The notes under the pieces were generated by a model. That model was not told the origin of the DNA, made no database searches, and was given only the letters and a program-made list of their open reading frames with translations. Position numbers and translations under genes: made by a program. Below, piece after piece: positions 8,943 to 17,214 of a stretch of 64,000 nucleotides of DNA; position 1 is the first letter of the stretch; each line of letters opens with the position of its first letter. This stretch comes from Rhodococcus opacus B4 (GTDB lineage Bacteria > Actinomycetota > Actinomycetes > Mycobacteriales > Mycobacteriaceae). The stretch covers positions 1,054,001 through 1,118,000 of the forward strand of contig NC_012522.1 of assembly GCF_000010805.1 (NCBI RefSeq). The letters run 5' to 3'.

Positions 8943-9638
8943 CTAACTCTTGGTCTTGTCCGGGGCCGGTTCGGACATCGTCGTCGCGCCGTCGAGGCGC
9001 TCGGCGTCCGGGGGCCGGTACAGGTTCCGTTTGGAGATGTACTGGACCACACCGTCCGGCACGAGGTACCACACAGGACGATGGCGACTGGCGCGCCGCC
9101 GACATTCCGTCGAGGAGATCGCCAGAGCCGGGATCTCGATCAGCGTGACCGCGTCCTCCGGCAGCGCATCCAGGTGCCCGGCCAGATGTTCGGTGTTGAG
9201 ATCGAATCCCGGACGCGACACCCCGACGAACTTCGCCAGCGAGAACAGTTCCTCCCAGTCCTGCCAGGACAGGATACTCGCCAGGGCGTCCGCACCGGTA
9301 ATGAAGTACAGCTCGGCGTCCGGGTGGTAGCTGCGCAGATCCCGCAGGGTGTCGACGGTGTAGGTGACCTTCTCGCGGTCGACGTCCACCCGGCTGACCG
9401 AGAAACGAGGGTTCGACGCAGTGGCGATCACCGTCATGAGGTACCGGTCCTCGGCCGGGCTGACGCCCTTGCCCTGCTTCTGCCACGGCCTGCCGGTGGG
9501 CACGAAGACGACCTCGTCGAGGCTGAAGCGGTCGGCCACCTCGCTGGCGGCCACCAGGTGACCGTGATGAATGGGGTCGAAGGTGCCGCCCATGACTCCC
9601 AGGCGGCGCCGGCGCGTGCCCGTTGTTCCCTGTTCCAC
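8943..9638 (-). CDS. nadD: Nicotinate-nucleotide adenylyltransferase
   Basis: A 231-residue NadD that adenylates nicotinate mononucleotide to deamido-NAD in NAD synthesis. [15 protein letters not shown] at about residues 14-28 gives the nucleotidyltransferase HxGH signature, and [13 protein letters not shown] near 180 gives the C-terminal ISST.R motif. The C-terminus has an extra polar tail of about 25 residues. Translation starts at a GTG at 9638 without a strong ribosome site. The gene lies 34 bp upstream of rsfS on the same strand and 19 bp downstream of the VWA gene. Confidence 0.95.
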   Translation of the reverse strand: MEQGTTGTRRRRLGVMGGTFDPIHHGHLVAASEVADRFSLDEVVFVPTGRPWQKQGKGVSPAEDRYLMTVIATASNPRFSVSRVDVDREKVTYTVDTLRDLRSYHPDAELYFITGADALASILSWQDWEELFSLAKFVGVSRPGFDLNTEHLAGHLDALPEDAVTLIEIPALAISSTECRRRASRHRPVWYLVPDGVVQYISKRNLYRPPDAERLDGATTMSEPAPDKTKS

Positions 9639-9657
9639 GAGTGTCGAGCTTACGGGT

Positions 9658-11118
9658 TCACACCGGCAGCAATCCGGCGACCACCGACGCCAGCTGCTGA
9701 GCGGATCGGCATTCGTGCATGCTGATGACCTCGTTGTACACCTTGGCCGCCGAGTCGCCCGATCCCCATTGACCGCGGGGCTCCGGGTTGAGCCAGTGCG
9801 CGTGCTTGGCCACCGACACGAGTCGGGCCAGCGCCTCCAGATTCGGGTCGCGGTAGTTGTTGCGGCCGTCGCCGAGCACCAGCAGCGACGTGCGGGACGT
9901 GATGCTCTGGGTGAACCGCTCGGCGAACACCCCGAACGCGTTGCCGTAGTCGGAGTGCCCGTCGTAGCCGACCAGGTCGGCTTCCCGGATCATCCGCGAC
10001 ATGGCGCTGCCCAGGTCGGCTCCCGCGTCGAAGAAACGGGTGACCTCGTCGGTGGTGTCGATGAACGCGAACACCCGCACCCGGGAGAACTGTTCCCGCA
10101 GCGCGTGGACGAGCAGCAGCGTGAAGTGGCTGAAACCGGCCACCGAACCCGACACGTCGCACATCACGACGAGCTCGGGCCGCGCCCGCCTGGGTTTGCG
10201 CTGGACGAGGTCGATGGGCACGCCGCCGGTGGACATCGACTTGCGCAGGGTGCGCCGCAGGTCGATCGAACCGGCACTCGCCCGGCTGCGCCGCACGGCC
10301 AGCCGGCTGGCGAGCAGCCGTGCCAGCGGGGTGACGTTGCGTTTCAGCGCGGTCAGCTCGGCGTCCGAGGCGCGCAGGAAGTCGACTTCCTCGGCGAGCC
10401 GGGGGACGCCGTACGACGCCACCCGTTCCTTGCCGAGGTTCTCGGCCGACCGGCGCCGCGTCTCCTTTTCGATCATCTTGCGGAAGTCGGCGATCCGCTG
10501 GGCGGCGGTGCGCTTGGCCACCTCGGATTCGTAACTTTCCGTCGTCCGGGCCCCGGTGTCCTGCTGATTGCCCAGGAGTCCGTCGAGGATCTTCTTCAGC
10601 AGGGTTTCCGGTGCGACGTCGCGCAGCGCCTGGTACGCGGAGAACGACGGGCCGTTCGCCGACTGGTACTGCCCCAGTTCCTCCACCATCTGCGCGGTCA
10701 GCAGCTCGGTGAGTTCGATCGCCTCCGGAGACCCGTCGGTGAGGAGGTCGACGATCAGCTCGCGCAGCGCCTCGTAGTCGATGTCACCCTTCGCGTTCCG
10801 CGGCAGGCTCGTGTCGATCGCCCCGGCCGCCCGGTTCCCGACCGCCGTCGGGAACCAGAGTTCGAACAACGCGTCGAAGGTGGGCCGGTGGGTGGGCCGC
10901 CGCAGCAGCGCGCACGCGAGACCCTCCCGCAGCGATTCGCGGTCCAGCAGGTCGAGGACCGACATCACCTGGCCGGCGTCGACGGTCTCGGACGGTCCGA
11001 CCGTGATCCCACGCCGCCGCAGCGCTTCGACGAAGTCGACGAGGTGCCCGGGCAGCCCGTGTGGCGCCGCGGGACCGCCCGGCTTCGACCGGGACGAGGG
11101 GGGACCACCAGCAGCCAT
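9658..11118 (-). CDS. VWA domain protein, CoxE-like, partner of MoxR ATPase
   Basis: A 486-residue protein. The N-terminal half is helical and charged (it resembles the CoxE/YehP family), and a C-terminal von Willebrand A domain begins near residue 320. [10 protein letters not shown] supplies the metal-site DxSxS motif, and TDEVTRF and GDGRNNY follow at later metal-site positions. VWA proteins paired with MoxR ATPases usually insert cofactors or mature protein complexes. Ten bases separate it from the upstream MoxR gene, so the two form one unit. No target enzyme is encoded nearby. No signal peptide, so cytoplasmic. Confidence 0.85.
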   Translation of the reverse strand: MAAGGPPSSRSKPGGPAAPHGLPGHLVDFVEALRRRGITVGPSETVDAGQVMSVLDLLDRESLREGLACALLRRPTHRPTFDALFELWFPTAVGNRAAGAIDTSLPRNAKGDIDYEALRELIVDLLTDGSPEAIELTELLTAQMVEELGQYQSANGPSFSAYQALRDVAPETLLKKILDGLLGNQQDTGARTTESYESEVAKRTAAQRIADFRKMIEKETRRRSAENLGKERVASYGVPRLAEEVDFLRASDAELTALKRNVTPLARLLASRLAVRRSRASAGSIDLRRTLRKSMSTGGVPIDLVQRKPRRARPELVVMCDVSGSVAGFSHFTLLLVHALREQFSRVRVFAFIDTTDEVTRFFDAGADLGSAMSRMIREADLVGYDGHSDYGNAFGVFAERFTQSITSRTSLLVLGDGRNNYRDPNLEALARLVSVAKHAHWLNPEPRGQWGSGDSAAKVYNEVISMHECRSAQQLASVVAGLLPV

Positions 11119-11127
11119 GGGAGTCCT

Positions 11128-12009
11128 TCAGTTCAGTCGGAGCTCGGCAGCGGCCCGCAGCTGGTCGGATTGGTGTTTGAGAACGACACCCAGCGTCGCG
11201 CGCACGGCGTCGTCGTCGAGGGTGTCGAGCCCGAGCGCCAGGAGGGTGCGACCCCAGTCGATGGTCTCGGCCACCGACGGCAGCTTCTTCAGCTGCATGC
11301 CGCGCAGCACGCGGATGGTCTTGACCATCTGCTCGGCCACTGCCTCGGGCAGTTCCGGCACCCGGCTCGCGAGGATCCTCCGCTCGAGTTCGGCGTCGGG
11401 GAAGTCGAGATGCAGGAACAGGCAGCGGCGCTTGAGTGCCTCCGACAGTTCGCGGGTGGCGTTGGAGGTGAGGACGACGAACGGCTTGCGCGTGGCGGTG
11501 ATGGTGCCCAGTTCGGGGACGGTGACCGCGAAATCGCTGAGCACCTCGAGGAGCAGGCCCTCGATCTCGACGTCGGCCTTGTCGGTCTCGTCGATCAACA
11601 GCACCGTCGGGTCCTCGCGCCGGATCGCGGTCAGCAACGGCCGCGACAGCAGGAACTCCTCCGAGAAGACGTCCGCCTTGGTGGCGTCCCAGCTGTGGTC
11701 GCTGCCCGCCTGGATGCGCAGGATCTGCTTCGCGTGATTCCACTCGTACAGGGCGCGGGCCTCGTCGACGCCCTCGTAACACTGCAGGCGCACCAGTTCG
11801 GCGCCGGTGGTCTCGGCGACGGCGCGGGCCAGCTCGGTCTTGCCGACTCCGGCGGGACCCTCGATGAGCAGGGGCTTGCCGAGCCGGTCGGCGAGGAACA
11901 CCGCGGTCGCGGTGGCCTTGTCGGACAGGTACCCGGTTTCGGCGAGCCGAGCGATGACGTCGTCCACGCCGGCGAAGAACGGCTTCGTGGTGGGCAGTGC
12001 GCGGTCCAC
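11128..12009 (-). CDS. MoxR-type AAA+ ATPase
   Basis: A 293-residue MoxR-family ATPase. Walker A is GPAGVGKTE near residue 50. Walker B is VLLIDETDKAD near 137. Sensor 1 is VVLTSNATRELSEALKRRC near 177, with the arginine finger in the ALKRRC stretch. A helical lid follows. MoxR ATPases act with VWA proteins as ATP-driven chaperones, and the VWA gene is next in the operon. The start is the GTG at 12009, giving VDRALPTTKPFF. The pair lies between proA and nadD, a position without a MoxR pair in the mycobacterial order I recall. Confidence 0.92.
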   Translation of the reverse strand: MDRALPTTKPFFAGVDDVIARLAETGYLSDKATATAVFLADRLGKPLLIEGPAGVGKTELARAVAETTGAELVRLQCYEGVDEARALYEWNHAKQILRIQAGSDHSWDATKADVFSEEFLLSRPLLTAIRREDPTVLLIDETDKADVEIEGLLLEVLSDFAVTVPELGTITATRKPFVVLTSNATRELSEALKRRCLFLHLDFPDAELERRILASRVPELPEAVAEQMVKTIRVLRGMQLKKLPSVAETIDWGRTLLALGLDTLDDDAVRATLGVVLKHQSDQLRAAAELRLN

Positions 12010-12073
12010 GCTCGCTCCTTTCAGAAGGGGGCTACGGGCAGAGGGTCGTGACGAAAGCGAGTCCGGTGGAGTT

Positions 12074-13354
12074 CTAGACCGGGCGGGTGTGCCCGTCTCC
12101 CCACACGATCCACTTGGTGGAGGTCAGTTCGGGCAGGCCCATCGGACCGCGGGCGTGCAGTTTCTGGGTGGAGATCCCGATCTCGGCGCCGAATCCGATC
12201 TGCTCACCGTCCGTGAAGGCGGTGGAGGCGTTGACCATGACGGCGGCGGCGTCGACCCGGGCGGTGAACTCGCGCGCGGCCGCGAGGTCGGACGTCACGA
12301 TGGCCTCGGTGTGGCCGGTGCCGTATCGGTCGATGTGCTCGACCGCGGCGTTCAGGTCGTCGACCACCTTGAGCGCCACGTCGAGGGTGAGGTACTCCTC
12401 CGACCAGTCCGACTCCGTCGCGGGCACGAGCCCGGGCAGGTCACCGTGGACGGTCACGCTGTGCATCTGGAGGGCCTGCAGGAGCTTCGGCACCGCCGTC
12501 TCGGCGATGGCGGCGTCGATCAGCACGGTCTCCGCCGTGTTGCAGACACTCGGCCGCCGCGTCTTGGAATTGAGCAGAACCCGTTCGGCCATCTTCAGGT
12601 CGGCCGCCGCGTGGACGTAGACGTGGCAGTTGCCGACGCCCGTCTCGATCGTCGGGACGGTCGCGTCGCGCACCACGGCGCTGATCAGGCCGGCGCCGCC
12701 GCGGGGAATCACGACGTCCACCAGCCCGCGGGCCTGGATCAGGTGCGTCACGCTGGAGCGGTCCTCGCTCGGCAGCAACTGCACCGCGTCCGCCGGCAGC
12801 TCCTGCGCCGCCAGCGACGTCCGCAGCGCCACGACCAGGGCCGCATTCGACTTCGCCGCGGACGAGGAACCGCGCAGCAGGGCCGCGTTGCCGGACTTCA
12901 GTGCCAGCCCGAACGCGTCGACGGTGACGTTGGGCCTGGCCTCGTACACCATGCCCACCACGCCGAGCGGGACCCGCAGCTGACGCAGTTCGAGACCGTT
13001 CGGAAGCGTGGAGCCGCGCACCACTTCACCGACCGGGTCGGGCAGACCGGCCACCTGACGCAGGCCGGACGCGATGCCCCCGATCCGTTCCGCGGTCAGC
13101 CGCAGCCGGTCGAGCAGGGACTCCTCGGTGCCCGACGCCCTGGCCGCCTCGATGTCGGCGGCGTTGGCGGCGAGGATGTCGGTGGAGGCGGCGAGCACGG
13201 CGTCGGCCGCCGCATGGAGCGCCGCATCCTTCTGCGCGGTGGTGAGCAGCGCGAGGACCCGCGACGCGGTGCGGGCGCGACGGGCCGCTGCGTGGACGGC
13301 TTCACGGGTATCCACCGTGGCACCGGCCGACGAGGTGGAAGTCACTGCAGTCAT
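12074..13354 (-). CDS. proA: Gamma-glutamyl phosphate reductase
   Basis: A 426-residue ProA that reduces gamma-glutamyl phosphate with NADPH to glutamate semialdehyde, the second step of proline synthesis. The catalytic cysteine lies in [12 protein letters not shown] near residue 275. [17 protein letters not shown] near 130 and [10 protein letters not shown] near 215 are family blocks. The ATG at 13354 has no Shine-Dalgarno match, and a TATATA box lies only 11 bases upstream (13365-13370), which suggests a very short or absent leader. Its pathway partner proB is about 10 kb away, so the usual proBA operon is split. Confidence 0.96.
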   Translation of the reverse strand: MTAVTSTSSAGATVDTREAVHAAARRARTASRVLALLTTAQKDAALHAAADAVLAASTDILAANAADIEAARASGTEESLLDRLRLTAERIGGIASGLRQVAGLPDPVGEVVRGSTLPNGLELRQLRVPLGVVGMVYEARPNVTVDAFGLALKSGNAALLRGSSSAAKSNAALVVALRTSLAAQELPADAVQLLPSEDRSSVTHLIQARGLVDVVIPRGGAGLISAVVRDATVPTIETGVGNCHVYVHAAADLKMAERVLLNSKTRRPSVCNTAETVLIDAAIAETAVPKLLQALQMHSVTVHGDLPGLVPATESDWSEEYLTLDVALKVVDDLNAAVEHIDRYGTGHTEAIVTSDLAAAREFTARVDAAAVMVNASTAFTDGEQIGFGAEIGISTQKLHARGPMGLPELTSTKWIVWGDGHTRPV

Positions 13355-13364
13355 GAAGACAGCC

Positions 13365-13370
13365 TATATA
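13365..13370 (-). promoter_or_regulatory. Candidate -10 box of proA, near-leaderless transcript
   Basis: The minus strand reads TATATA at 13370-13365, with the ATG of proA beginning at 13354. A transcription start six to seven bases after this box would leave a leader of only a few bases. There is no good -35 hexamer at the usual distance. The absence of a ribosome site fits leaderless translation, which is common in actinobacteria. Confidence 0.4.
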
Positions 13371-13467
13371 CAGAGTCGGATACCCCGCGGAGCGGGAAGG
13401 GCGGGAATGATTTCGTCCCCCGCGTGGGTTGCGACTGGTCGAGACCATCAGAGGCAGGAGTGCTGCA

Positions 13468-14568
13468 GTGAGCGTGTTGTTCGAACCCGTCACCTTCCGT
13501 GGAGTCACCGTCCCGAATCGAGTGTGGATGGCGCCGATGTGCCAGTACTCGGCCGACGTGACCGGCAGCGACGTGGGGGTGCCGGGCGACTGGCACCGGA
13601 CGCACCTGGTGACGCGGGCCATCGGCGGTGCAGGCCTGATCCTCACCGAGGCGACGGCCGTGAGCCCGGAGGGTCGCATCAGCCCGGCCGACCTCGGCAT
13701 CTGGAACGACACCCAGACGGAGGCCTTCGCGCAGATCAACGCGCAGCTCGAGCACTTCGGCGCGGTTCCCGGCATCCAGCTCGGTCACGCCGGGCGCAAG
13801 GGCTCCGCGCACGTCCCGTGGCGTGGCGGGGGCAGCCTCGACGAAGACGACCGGCTGTCGTGGCGGACGGTGGCTCCGAGTGCGATCGGTTTCGGCGACC
13901 ACACCCCGCCCGCGGCGGCGACGGACGAGGACATCCGGAAGGTGGTCGCCGATTTCGCCGCCGCCGCCGAGCGGGCGTCCCGCGCCGGCTTCAAGGTGGT
14001 GGAAGTTCATGCGGCACACGGCTATCTGCTGCACCAGTTCCTGTCCCCGGTCAGCAATCACCGCACCGACGGGTACGGCGGCAGCTTCGCGGGCCGCACT
14101 CGTCTCCTGCTGGAGGTCGTCGAGGCCGTGCGCGGCGTGTGGCCGGCCGAACTGCCGGTCTTCGTCCGGGTCTCGGCCACCGACTGGCTGTCCGAGGAGC
14201 CCGGGCTCGACGCGGACAGCTGGACGCCGGACCAGACCGTCGCCCTCGTGCAGGCGCTCGCCGATCTGGGCGTCGACCTCGTCGACGTGTCCAGCGGCGG
14301 CGTCGCGTCCGCGCAGATCCCGGTCGGCCCCGGCTACCAGGTTCCGTTCGCCCGCCGCATCCAGAGCGAGACCCTGCTCCCGGCCGCCGCGGTCGGGCTC
14401 ATCACCGAGCCGGAGCAGGCCGAGCGGATCGTGGAGTCGGGCGAGGCCGTCGCCGTGTTCCTCGGACGTGAACTGCTGCGCGACCCGTACTGGCCACGAA
14501 AAGCGGCACGCACATTGAATGCCCAGGTGACGCCGCAGATTCCGGCCCAGTACGCCCGCGCGTTCTGA
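13468..14568 (+). CDS. NADH:flavin oxidoreductase, YqjM-like old yellow enzyme
   Basis: A 366-residue FMN-dependent ene-reductase. The YqjM-class cysteine is in WMAPMCQYSA near residue 25. HAAHGYLLHQFLSP near 175 supplies the histidine pair that binds substrate carbonyls. NHRTDGYGGS is the class signature, and a C-terminal FMN phosphate site is in AVFLGRELLRDP. The GTG at 13468 has AGGAG seven bases upstream. The enzyme should reduce activated C=C bonds with NAD(P)H. It is divergent from proA and begins the plus-strand block inserted between proA and proB. The natural substrate is unknown. Confidence 0.9.
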   Translation: MSVLFEPVTFRGVTVPNRVWMAPMCQYSADVTGSDVGVPGDWHRTHLVTRAIGGAGLILTEATAVSPEGRISPADLGIWNDTQTEAFAQINAQLEHFGAVPGIQLGHAGRKGSAHVPWRGGGSLDEDDRLSWRTVAPSAIGFGDHTPPAAATDEDIRKVVADFAAAAERASRAGFKVVEVHAAHGYLLHQFLSPVSNHRTDGYGGSFAGRTRLLLEVVEAVRGVWPAELPVFVRVSATDWLSEEPGLDADSWTPDQTVALVQALADLGVDLVDVSSGGVASAQIPVGPGYQVPFARRIQSETLLPAAAVGLITEPEQAERIVESGEAVAVFLGRELLRDPYWPRKAARTLNAQVTPQIPAQYARAF

Positions 14569-14599
14569 GGCTCGAACCGACAGGCCGCCGCATCCTTTG

Positions 14600-14775
14600 C
14601 TACGGTAATCGCTCTTACAGCTGGTAGTCCCGCACCCCCGGACGGTGGAGCGGGACCGACCCACGAGCCAGAGCCGATCGGCGGGGGCCGCATCGCGCCG
14701 AAGGGCCGTGGGTTGCCGAACCCGACCAGCAATCGCCGTGCGGGCGACGAAAAGATGCGTGCATCAGGTACGTGC
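14600..14775 (+). promoter_or_regulatory. Structured 5' leader of the ProP-like transporter, riboswitch-like, class unassigned
   Basis: A 244-bp gap precedes the transporter. It contains a possible -10 box (TACGGT, 14601-14606) followed by strong pairing potential. GTCCCGC (14627-14633) pairs with GCGGGAC (14650-14656), and directly after it a nine-base stem joins 14657-14665 to 14707-14715. Next come GCCGAACCCGACCAGC and a small TCGCC/GGCGA hairpin (about 14733-14747). The 3' segment loosely recalls the core of cyclic-di-AMP riboswitches, but the other conserved boxes of that class are not visible. Folding is inferred by eye. Confidence 0.45.
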
Positions 14776-14812
14776 CCCGTGCGGGTGATAACTGCGCTGG
14801 GGAGCGCACGAC

Positions 14813-16282
14813 ATGAATGCACCAGATCACTCGATCACGTCGGCCGAGGTGGCCGAATCACCTGATGTCACGGTCACCGACGAGGCCTCCGTCAAACGCG
14901 CCGTCAAGGCCACCATGCTCGGTAACGCCATGGAGTGGTTCGACTTCGGCGTGTACGCCTACCTGGCGACCACGATCGGCAAGGTCTTCTTTCCCGAGGC
15001 CAGCGGCACCGCACAGCTGCTGTCGACGTTCGCGATCTTCGCCGCGGCCTTCGTGGTCCGCCCCCTCGGTGGACTGTTCTTCGGTCCGCTCGGCGACCGG
15101 ATCGGCCGCAAGAAGGTGCTCGCCACCACGATCATCCTGATGGCGGGCAGCACGTTCGCCATCGGCCTGATCCCGAGTTACGGATCCATCGGGCTCGTGG
15201 CACCGATCCTGCTGGTCCTGTTCCGGCTCGTACAGGGATTCTCCACGGGCGGCGAGTACGGCGGCGCCAGCACGTTCGTCGCCGAGTACGCACCGGACAA
15301 GCGCCGCGGGTTCTTCGCGAGCTTCCTCGAATTCGGCACCCTCGCCGGGTATGTCGCGGCCGCGGGCCTGGTCACGATCATCAGCACCGTGGTGAGCGCC
15401 GACGCCCTGGTCGACTGGGCGTGGCGGATTCCGTTCCTGCTCGCCGGACCGCTGGGCCTGATCGGCCTGTACCTGCGGTTGCGGCTCGAGGAGACGCCGG
15501 CATTCCAGCAGATGGAGCAGGCCGAAGAACGTTCGCTCGCAGACGAATCCACGGGACGCAAACTGCGCGAGACGCTGGTGGAGAACTGGCGTCCGCTGGT
15601 GCTGTGCGTGATCCTGGTGGCCACCTACAACATCGCGCACTACGGCCTGCTCAGCTACATGCCGACGTACCTGTCGAACACGCTCGGCTACGACGAATCG
15701 CACGGCCTCGTCCTCATGATCATCGTGATGCTCATCATGATGGTGGCGATCAGTTTCGTCGGAAAGCTGTCCGACCGGGTCGGTCGTAAACCGTTGCTGC
15801 TGGCCGGTTTCGTCGGGTTCTTCGCGCTGTCGCTGCCTGCGTACCTGCTGATCGGGGTCGGCCACTACTTCACCGTGTTCCTCGGCCTCGCGATCCTCGG
15901 CGGCCTGTTGCTGCTGTTCGTCGGCGTGTTCCCGTCGGTTCTCCCCGCGCTGTTCCCCACCGGGATCCGCTACGGCGGCCTCGCGATCGGATACAACCTC
16001 GCGGTGTCGATCTTCGGTGGCACCACTCCCCTGGTGCTCACGGCGTTGCAGGACGCGACGGGCAGCGACCTCGTCGCGCCGATGTACATGATGGCCGCGG
16101 CGGTCGTCGGCGGGATCGCGGTGCTGCTCATCTCGGAGACCGCCCGCAAGCCCCTCGAGGGTTCGCCGCCCGCCGTGTCCACGGACGCCGAGGCGCGGCG
16201 CATCCTGAAGCGTCTCCGCCGCACCAAGGGCGAGGCATCCGCGACACCCGCACAGGAGACGGCGGCCGCCGACGCGGGTTAG
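14813..16282 (+). CDS. MHS-family transporter, ProP-like proline/betaine:H+ symporter
   Basis: A 489-residue major facilitator with 12 predicted membrane helices. The metabolite:H+ symporter start GNAMEWFDFGVYAYLA (about residue 43) and FVVRPLGGLFFGPLGDRIGRKK match ProP closely, and VQGFSTGGEYGGAS is the transport motif in helix 5. ProP takes up proline and glycine betaine under osmotic stress. The long C-terminal coiled coil of E. coli ProP is not evident, although a charged tail is present. The ATG at 14813 has GGGGAG eight bases upstream. A folded leader precedes it. The ectoine genes 3 kb downstream support an osmolyte role, but the substrate is inferred. Confidence 0.82.
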   Translation: MNAPDHSITSAEVAESPDVTVTDEASVKRAVKATMLGNAMEWFDFGVYAYLATTIGKVFFPEASGTAQLLSTFAIFAAAFVVRPLGGLFFGPLGDRIGRKKVLATTIILMAGSTFAIGLIPSYGSIGLVAPILLVLFRLVQGFSTGGEYGGASTFVAEYAPDKRRGFFASFLEFGTLAGYVAAAGLVTIISTVVSADALVDWAWRIPFLLAGPLGLIGLYLRLRLEETPAFQQMEQAEERSLADESTGRKLRETLVENWRPLVLCVILVATYNIAHYGLLSYMPTYLSNTLGYDESHGLVLMIIVMLIMMVAISFVGKLSDRVGRKPLLLAGFVGFFALSLPAYLLIGVGHYFTVFLGLAILGGLLLLFVGVFPSVLPALFPTGIRYGGLAIGYNLAVSIFGGTTPLVLTALQDATGSDLVAPMYMMAAAVVGGIAVLLISETARKPLEGSPPAVSTDAEARRILKRLRRTKGEASATPAQETAAADAG

Positions 16283-16291
16283 TCTCGGAAG

Positions 16292-17158
16292 ATGTCCGCT
16301 CCCAGGGTCGCCGTGGTCGGCAGCGTCAACATGGATCTGCTGACGGCGACCGAGCGGTTGCCCGGGCCCGGGGAGACGATCCTGGGCAGCGCCTTCGCCG
16401 CCACCCCCGGCGGAAAGGGCGCCAACCAGGCGATCGCCGCGGCGCGGGCGGGCGGGGCCGTGACGTTCATCGGCGCGGTCGGCTCCGACGTGTTCGCCCT
16501 CGACCTGCGGCAGGCCCTCGTCGACGCCGAGGTCGACACCCGGTACCTGCGGGAGGTCGACGGGCCGAGCGGGATCGCGGCGATCACGGTCGACGCCGCC
16601 GGGGAGAACAGCATCGTCGTGGTGCCGGGCGCCAACAGCACCGTGGCGGACCTGACACCCGCCGAACTCGCGGCGGTCGCGGACGCCGACGTCCTGCTCT
16701 GCCAACTCGAGATACCCCTGGGCACCGTGGTGGCCGCCGCGACGCACGCCGCGGCCCACGGCACCGTGGTGATGGTGAATCCGTCACCGGCGCAGACACT
16801 TCCACCCGAGCTCGTGGAGCTGATCGACGTGCTGCTGGTGAACCAGACCGAGGCCGCGCAACTCGGCGCCGAGGTCACCGGCGCCGTCTCCCACGTCGTC
16901 ACCACGCTGGGGTCGTCGGGCGCGGACTACGCGGGCCGCGACGGTGCCGCGCTCCACGCCGACTCCCCGGTGGTCGAGGTGGTCGACACGACCGGCGCGG
17001 GCGACGCCTTCGCGGGCGCCCTCAGCGTGTCGTGGCGCGGCGGCCCCGAGACCGCCGTCCCGTTCGCGTGCACGGCGGGCGCACTCGCGACCACCCGCCG
17101 CGGCGCGTCCACGTCGTCTCCCACCCTCGCCGAGATCGAGGCGGCCCTGGCCGGCTGA
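16292..17158 (+). CDS. rbsK: Ribokinase (PfkB family)
   Basis: A 288-residue PfkB-family sugar kinase. The N-terminal VVGSVNMDLL and GGKGANQAIAAARAG (about 45) are the ribokinase substrate motifs, and the C-terminal DTTGAGDAFAGAL near 235 contains the catalytic aspartate and anion hole. It should phosphorylate ribose to ribose 5-phosphate. The ATG at 16292 is nine bases after the transporter stop, so the two are probably cotranscribed. There is no ribose transporter beside it. Specificity for another nucleoside or sugar is possible. Confidence 0.85.
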   Translation: MSAPRVAVVGSVNMDLLTATERLPGPGETILGSAFAATPGGKGANQAIAAARAGGAVTFIGAVGSDVFALDLRQALVDAEVDTRYLREVDGPSGIAAITVDAAGENSIVVVPGANSTVADLTPAELAAVADADVLLCQLEIPLGTVVAAATHAAAHGTVVMVNPSPAQTLPPELVELIDVLLVNQTEAAQLGAEVTGAVSHVVTTLGSSGADYAGRDGAALHADSPVVEVVDTTGAGDAFAGALSVSWRGGPETAVPFACTAGALATTRRGASTSSPTLAEIEAALAG

Positions 17159-17214
17159 GCGTCCGGGCACTCGCCCGCAACGTCCGTGTCACCCCGGTCG
17201 TGCACCATGGGGGC

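Noticed and set aside
14600..14760. Calling the leader a ydaO (cyclic-di-AMP) riboswitch
   Set aside because: Only the 3' core resembles the class. The GGGGAACC and GGGGUGAAU boxes are not visible. Kept as unassigned structured leader.
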